NCBI GenBank assembly: GCA_934141145.1
Contig: CAKPCA010000024.1
Span: forward strand, 1-14,522
Source of the DNA: an uncultured Bacilli bacterium
Lineage (GTDB): Bacteria > Bacillota_I > Bacilli_A > RF39 > UBA660
Direction: 5' to 3'
DNA: 14,522 nucleotides
The notes under the pieces are model-generated. The model was given only the letters and a program-made list of their open reading frames with translations. It did not search any database and was not told where the DNA came from. The position numbers were made by a program, and so were the translations under genes. Each line of letters opens with the position of its first letter. The stretch's first letter is position 1. This document shows positions 13,443 to 14,522 of the stretch, in pieces.

Positions 13443-14354
13443 ATGAAATTAATAATTGGATCTCATGTATCTTTTAATAAAGATACACAATTACTAGGTA
13501 GTGTTAAGGAAACAATTAGTTATGATGCTAATACATTTATGTTTTATACAGGAGCGCCTCAAAATACAAAAAGGTCTGAAATAAATGTAAATAATTTAGC
13601 TTTAGCAAATGATCTTATGAAAGAATATGGTATTGATAAAGATAAAGTAATAGTTCATGCACCATATATAATTAATCTTGCAAATGATACAAAAAAGGAG
13701 AGTTATGATTTTGCAATTAACTTTTTAAAACAAGAGTTATATAGATGTGAGATGTTAGGCATCAAAAATATGGTACTTCATCCTGGAAGCCATGTTGGTT
13801 TAGGAGAAGAGAAAGCACTTGATAATATTGTATATGCTTTAAAAATAGTACTTGATAAAGAAAGATATACTAATATATTAATAGAAACAATGGCTGGAAA
13901 AGGTAGTGAAGTTGGAAAAAATATAAATGAGATAAAGTATATTATTGATAATGTAAATAGTGATAATTTAGGAGTATGTTTAGATACATGTCATTTAAAT
14001 GATTCTGGAATAGATATTAATTTATTTGATGAATACTTAGACAAATTTGATAAATTAATTGGAATAGATAAAATAAAATGTATACATGTTAATGATAGTT
14101 TAAATCCGATAGCGTCAGGTAAAGATAGACATGCTAATATAGGTTTTGGAACTATAGGATTTGATGCATTAATTAATGTTATTTATAATGAAAGATTAGA
14201 AAATGTTCCTAAAATACTGGAAACACCATATATAACAAAAGATGTTAGCAGTAAAGAAAGATTATATCCTCCATATAAAGAGGAAATACAAATGATTAAA
14301 GAAAAGAAATTTAATCCAAATATGATTGATGAAATAAGAAGTAAAAATATTTAG
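13443..14354 (+). CDS. nfo: Endonuclease IV (AP endonuclease, family 2)
   Basis: 303 residues from ATG 13443, preferred over the in-frame ATG 13431 because GGTGAT (13433-13438) precedes it, the family starts MxxIGSHVS, and 13431 lies at or before the likely transcript start. The enzyme cuts DNA 5' of abasic sites in base excision repair using three zinc ions. All nine metal ligands can be placed: His72 (VHAPY), His113 (LHPGSH), Glu148 (IETMAG), Asp181 and His184 (LDTCH), His215 (IHVND), Asp228 and His230 (KDRH), Glu260 (LETP). The length (usual about 280-300) and layout are complete, ending in a short basic tail. It is transcribed alone from an extended -10 promoter and ends in its own terminator. 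Confidence 0.95.
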   Translation: MKLIIGSHVSFNKDTQLLGSVKETISYDANTFMFYTGAPQNTKRSEINVNNLALANDLMKEYGIDKDKVIVHAPYIINLANDTKKESYDFAINFLKQELYRCEMLGIKNMVLHPGSHVGLGEEKALDNIVYALKIVLDKERYTNILIETMAGKGSEVGKNINEIKYIIDNVNSDNLGVCLDTCHLNDSGIDINLFDEYLDKFDKLIGIDKIKCIHVNDSLNPIASGKDRHANIGFGTIGFDALINVIYNERLENVPKILETPYITKDVSSKERLYPPYKEEIQMIKEKKFNPNMIDEIRSKNI

Positions 14355-14375
14355 TATAAAAACTAAATATTTTTT
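14344..14375 (+). terminator. Intrinsic terminator overlapping the nfo stop codon
   Basis: A 12-bp A/T-rich stem AAAATATTTAGT/ACTAAATATTTT (14344-14355 with 14362-14373), 6-nt loop, T-run to 14375. The TAG stop (14352-14354) lies in the left arm. Confidence 0.7.
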
Positions 14376-14507
14376 AAATACTACAAAAAATAAATTATTG
14401 TAAAAGATTTAGTTTAAAAGTAAAAAAATAGATATAACAAATAAGTAAAATAGTAAGAAAATAGGTTTAAAAATGGCAAAATAACGATTTGAATAAGGAA
14501 AAAATAT
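14376..14507 (+). other. A-rich gap without a recognisable gene
   Basis: 132 bases, very A-rich on this strand with irregular AAGTAAAA-like repeats. I see no reading frame, hairpin with U-tract, or convincing promoter. It is probably the leader region of the next gene. Confidence 0.5.
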
Positions 14508-14522
14508 ATGATAATTTATCTT
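14508..14522 (+). CDS. Possible start of the next gene, cut by the window end
   Basis: ATG at 14508 has AAGGAA (14495-14500) 7 nt upstream, which is good spacing, and the frame stays open for the remaining four codons (MIIYL). Too little is visible to identify it. Confidence 0.35.

Noticed and set aside
1..14522. CRISPR array, tRNA or rRNA genes, riboswitch
   Set aside because: I saw no regularly spaced direct repeats, no tRNA-like cloverleaf or conserved T-loop motif, and no rRNA-like GC-rich segment; the leaders are too short for known riboswitches.

Overview
The window looks like a chromosomal segment from a very AT-rich Firmicute, probably an uncultured host-associated member of the Bacilli (RF39/Mollicutes-like or Erysipelotrichia-like). 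That assignment is inference. It rests on the order ylbD-ylbE-ylbF-rsmD (a Bacilli signature), a SpoVB/YtgP-type flippase, a MurT/GatD pair, and prepilin-related proteins with FGE-like or DUF6273-like C-terminal domains. All 17 genes whose 3' end is visible stop at TAA (11) or TAG (6), never TGA. Every Trp checked is TGG, so the standard bacterial code fits.

Positions 1-1930 are an accessory, surface-protein region. It opens inside a large gene with a formylglycine-generating-enzyme-like (C-type-lectin-fold) C-terminus. The last ~138 bp of that gene have a codon style unlike the rest. Next come a solitary IS3/IS150-type terminal repeat and the 5'-truncated remains of a DUF6273-like surface protein. 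Positions 1963-3122 hold two small membrane proteins facing each other: a zinc-ribbon protein with its own clear promoter, and an unrecognised three-helix protein on the minus strand.

Positions 3225-8077 form a tight operon: a MurJ/SpoVB-like flippase, an alanine-racemase-family protein, a MurT-like Mur ligase and a GatD-like amidotransferase subunit. It reads as a cell-wall precursor operon, but with a twist. Against the Staphylococcus aureus proteins as I remember them, all three residues of the GatD/MurT glutaminase triad are replaced (Cys to Thr95 and His to Leu189 in GatD; Asp to Asn363 in MurT), while the ATP-binding loop and zinc ribbon of MurT remain. The racemase keeps its PLP lysine but has a changed second-domain active-site motif and a short C-terminus. 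This is the best candidate in the window for an undescribed system.

Positions 8185-12219 hold yebC, then lemA with a DUF2207 membrane protein (glycine-rich tail), followed closely by ylbD, ylbE and ylbF. lemA has a good sigma-A-type promoter, and ylbF ends in a terminator. Positions 12248-14375 hold three separately transcribed units: rsmD, a type IV prepilin with a strong promoter, and nfo (endonuclease IV). rsmD and nfo share an unusual compact design: the U-tract of the upstream terminator runs straight into an extended -10 box, with a very short leader. The last ~147 bases are A-rich, with a possible start of another gene at 14508.
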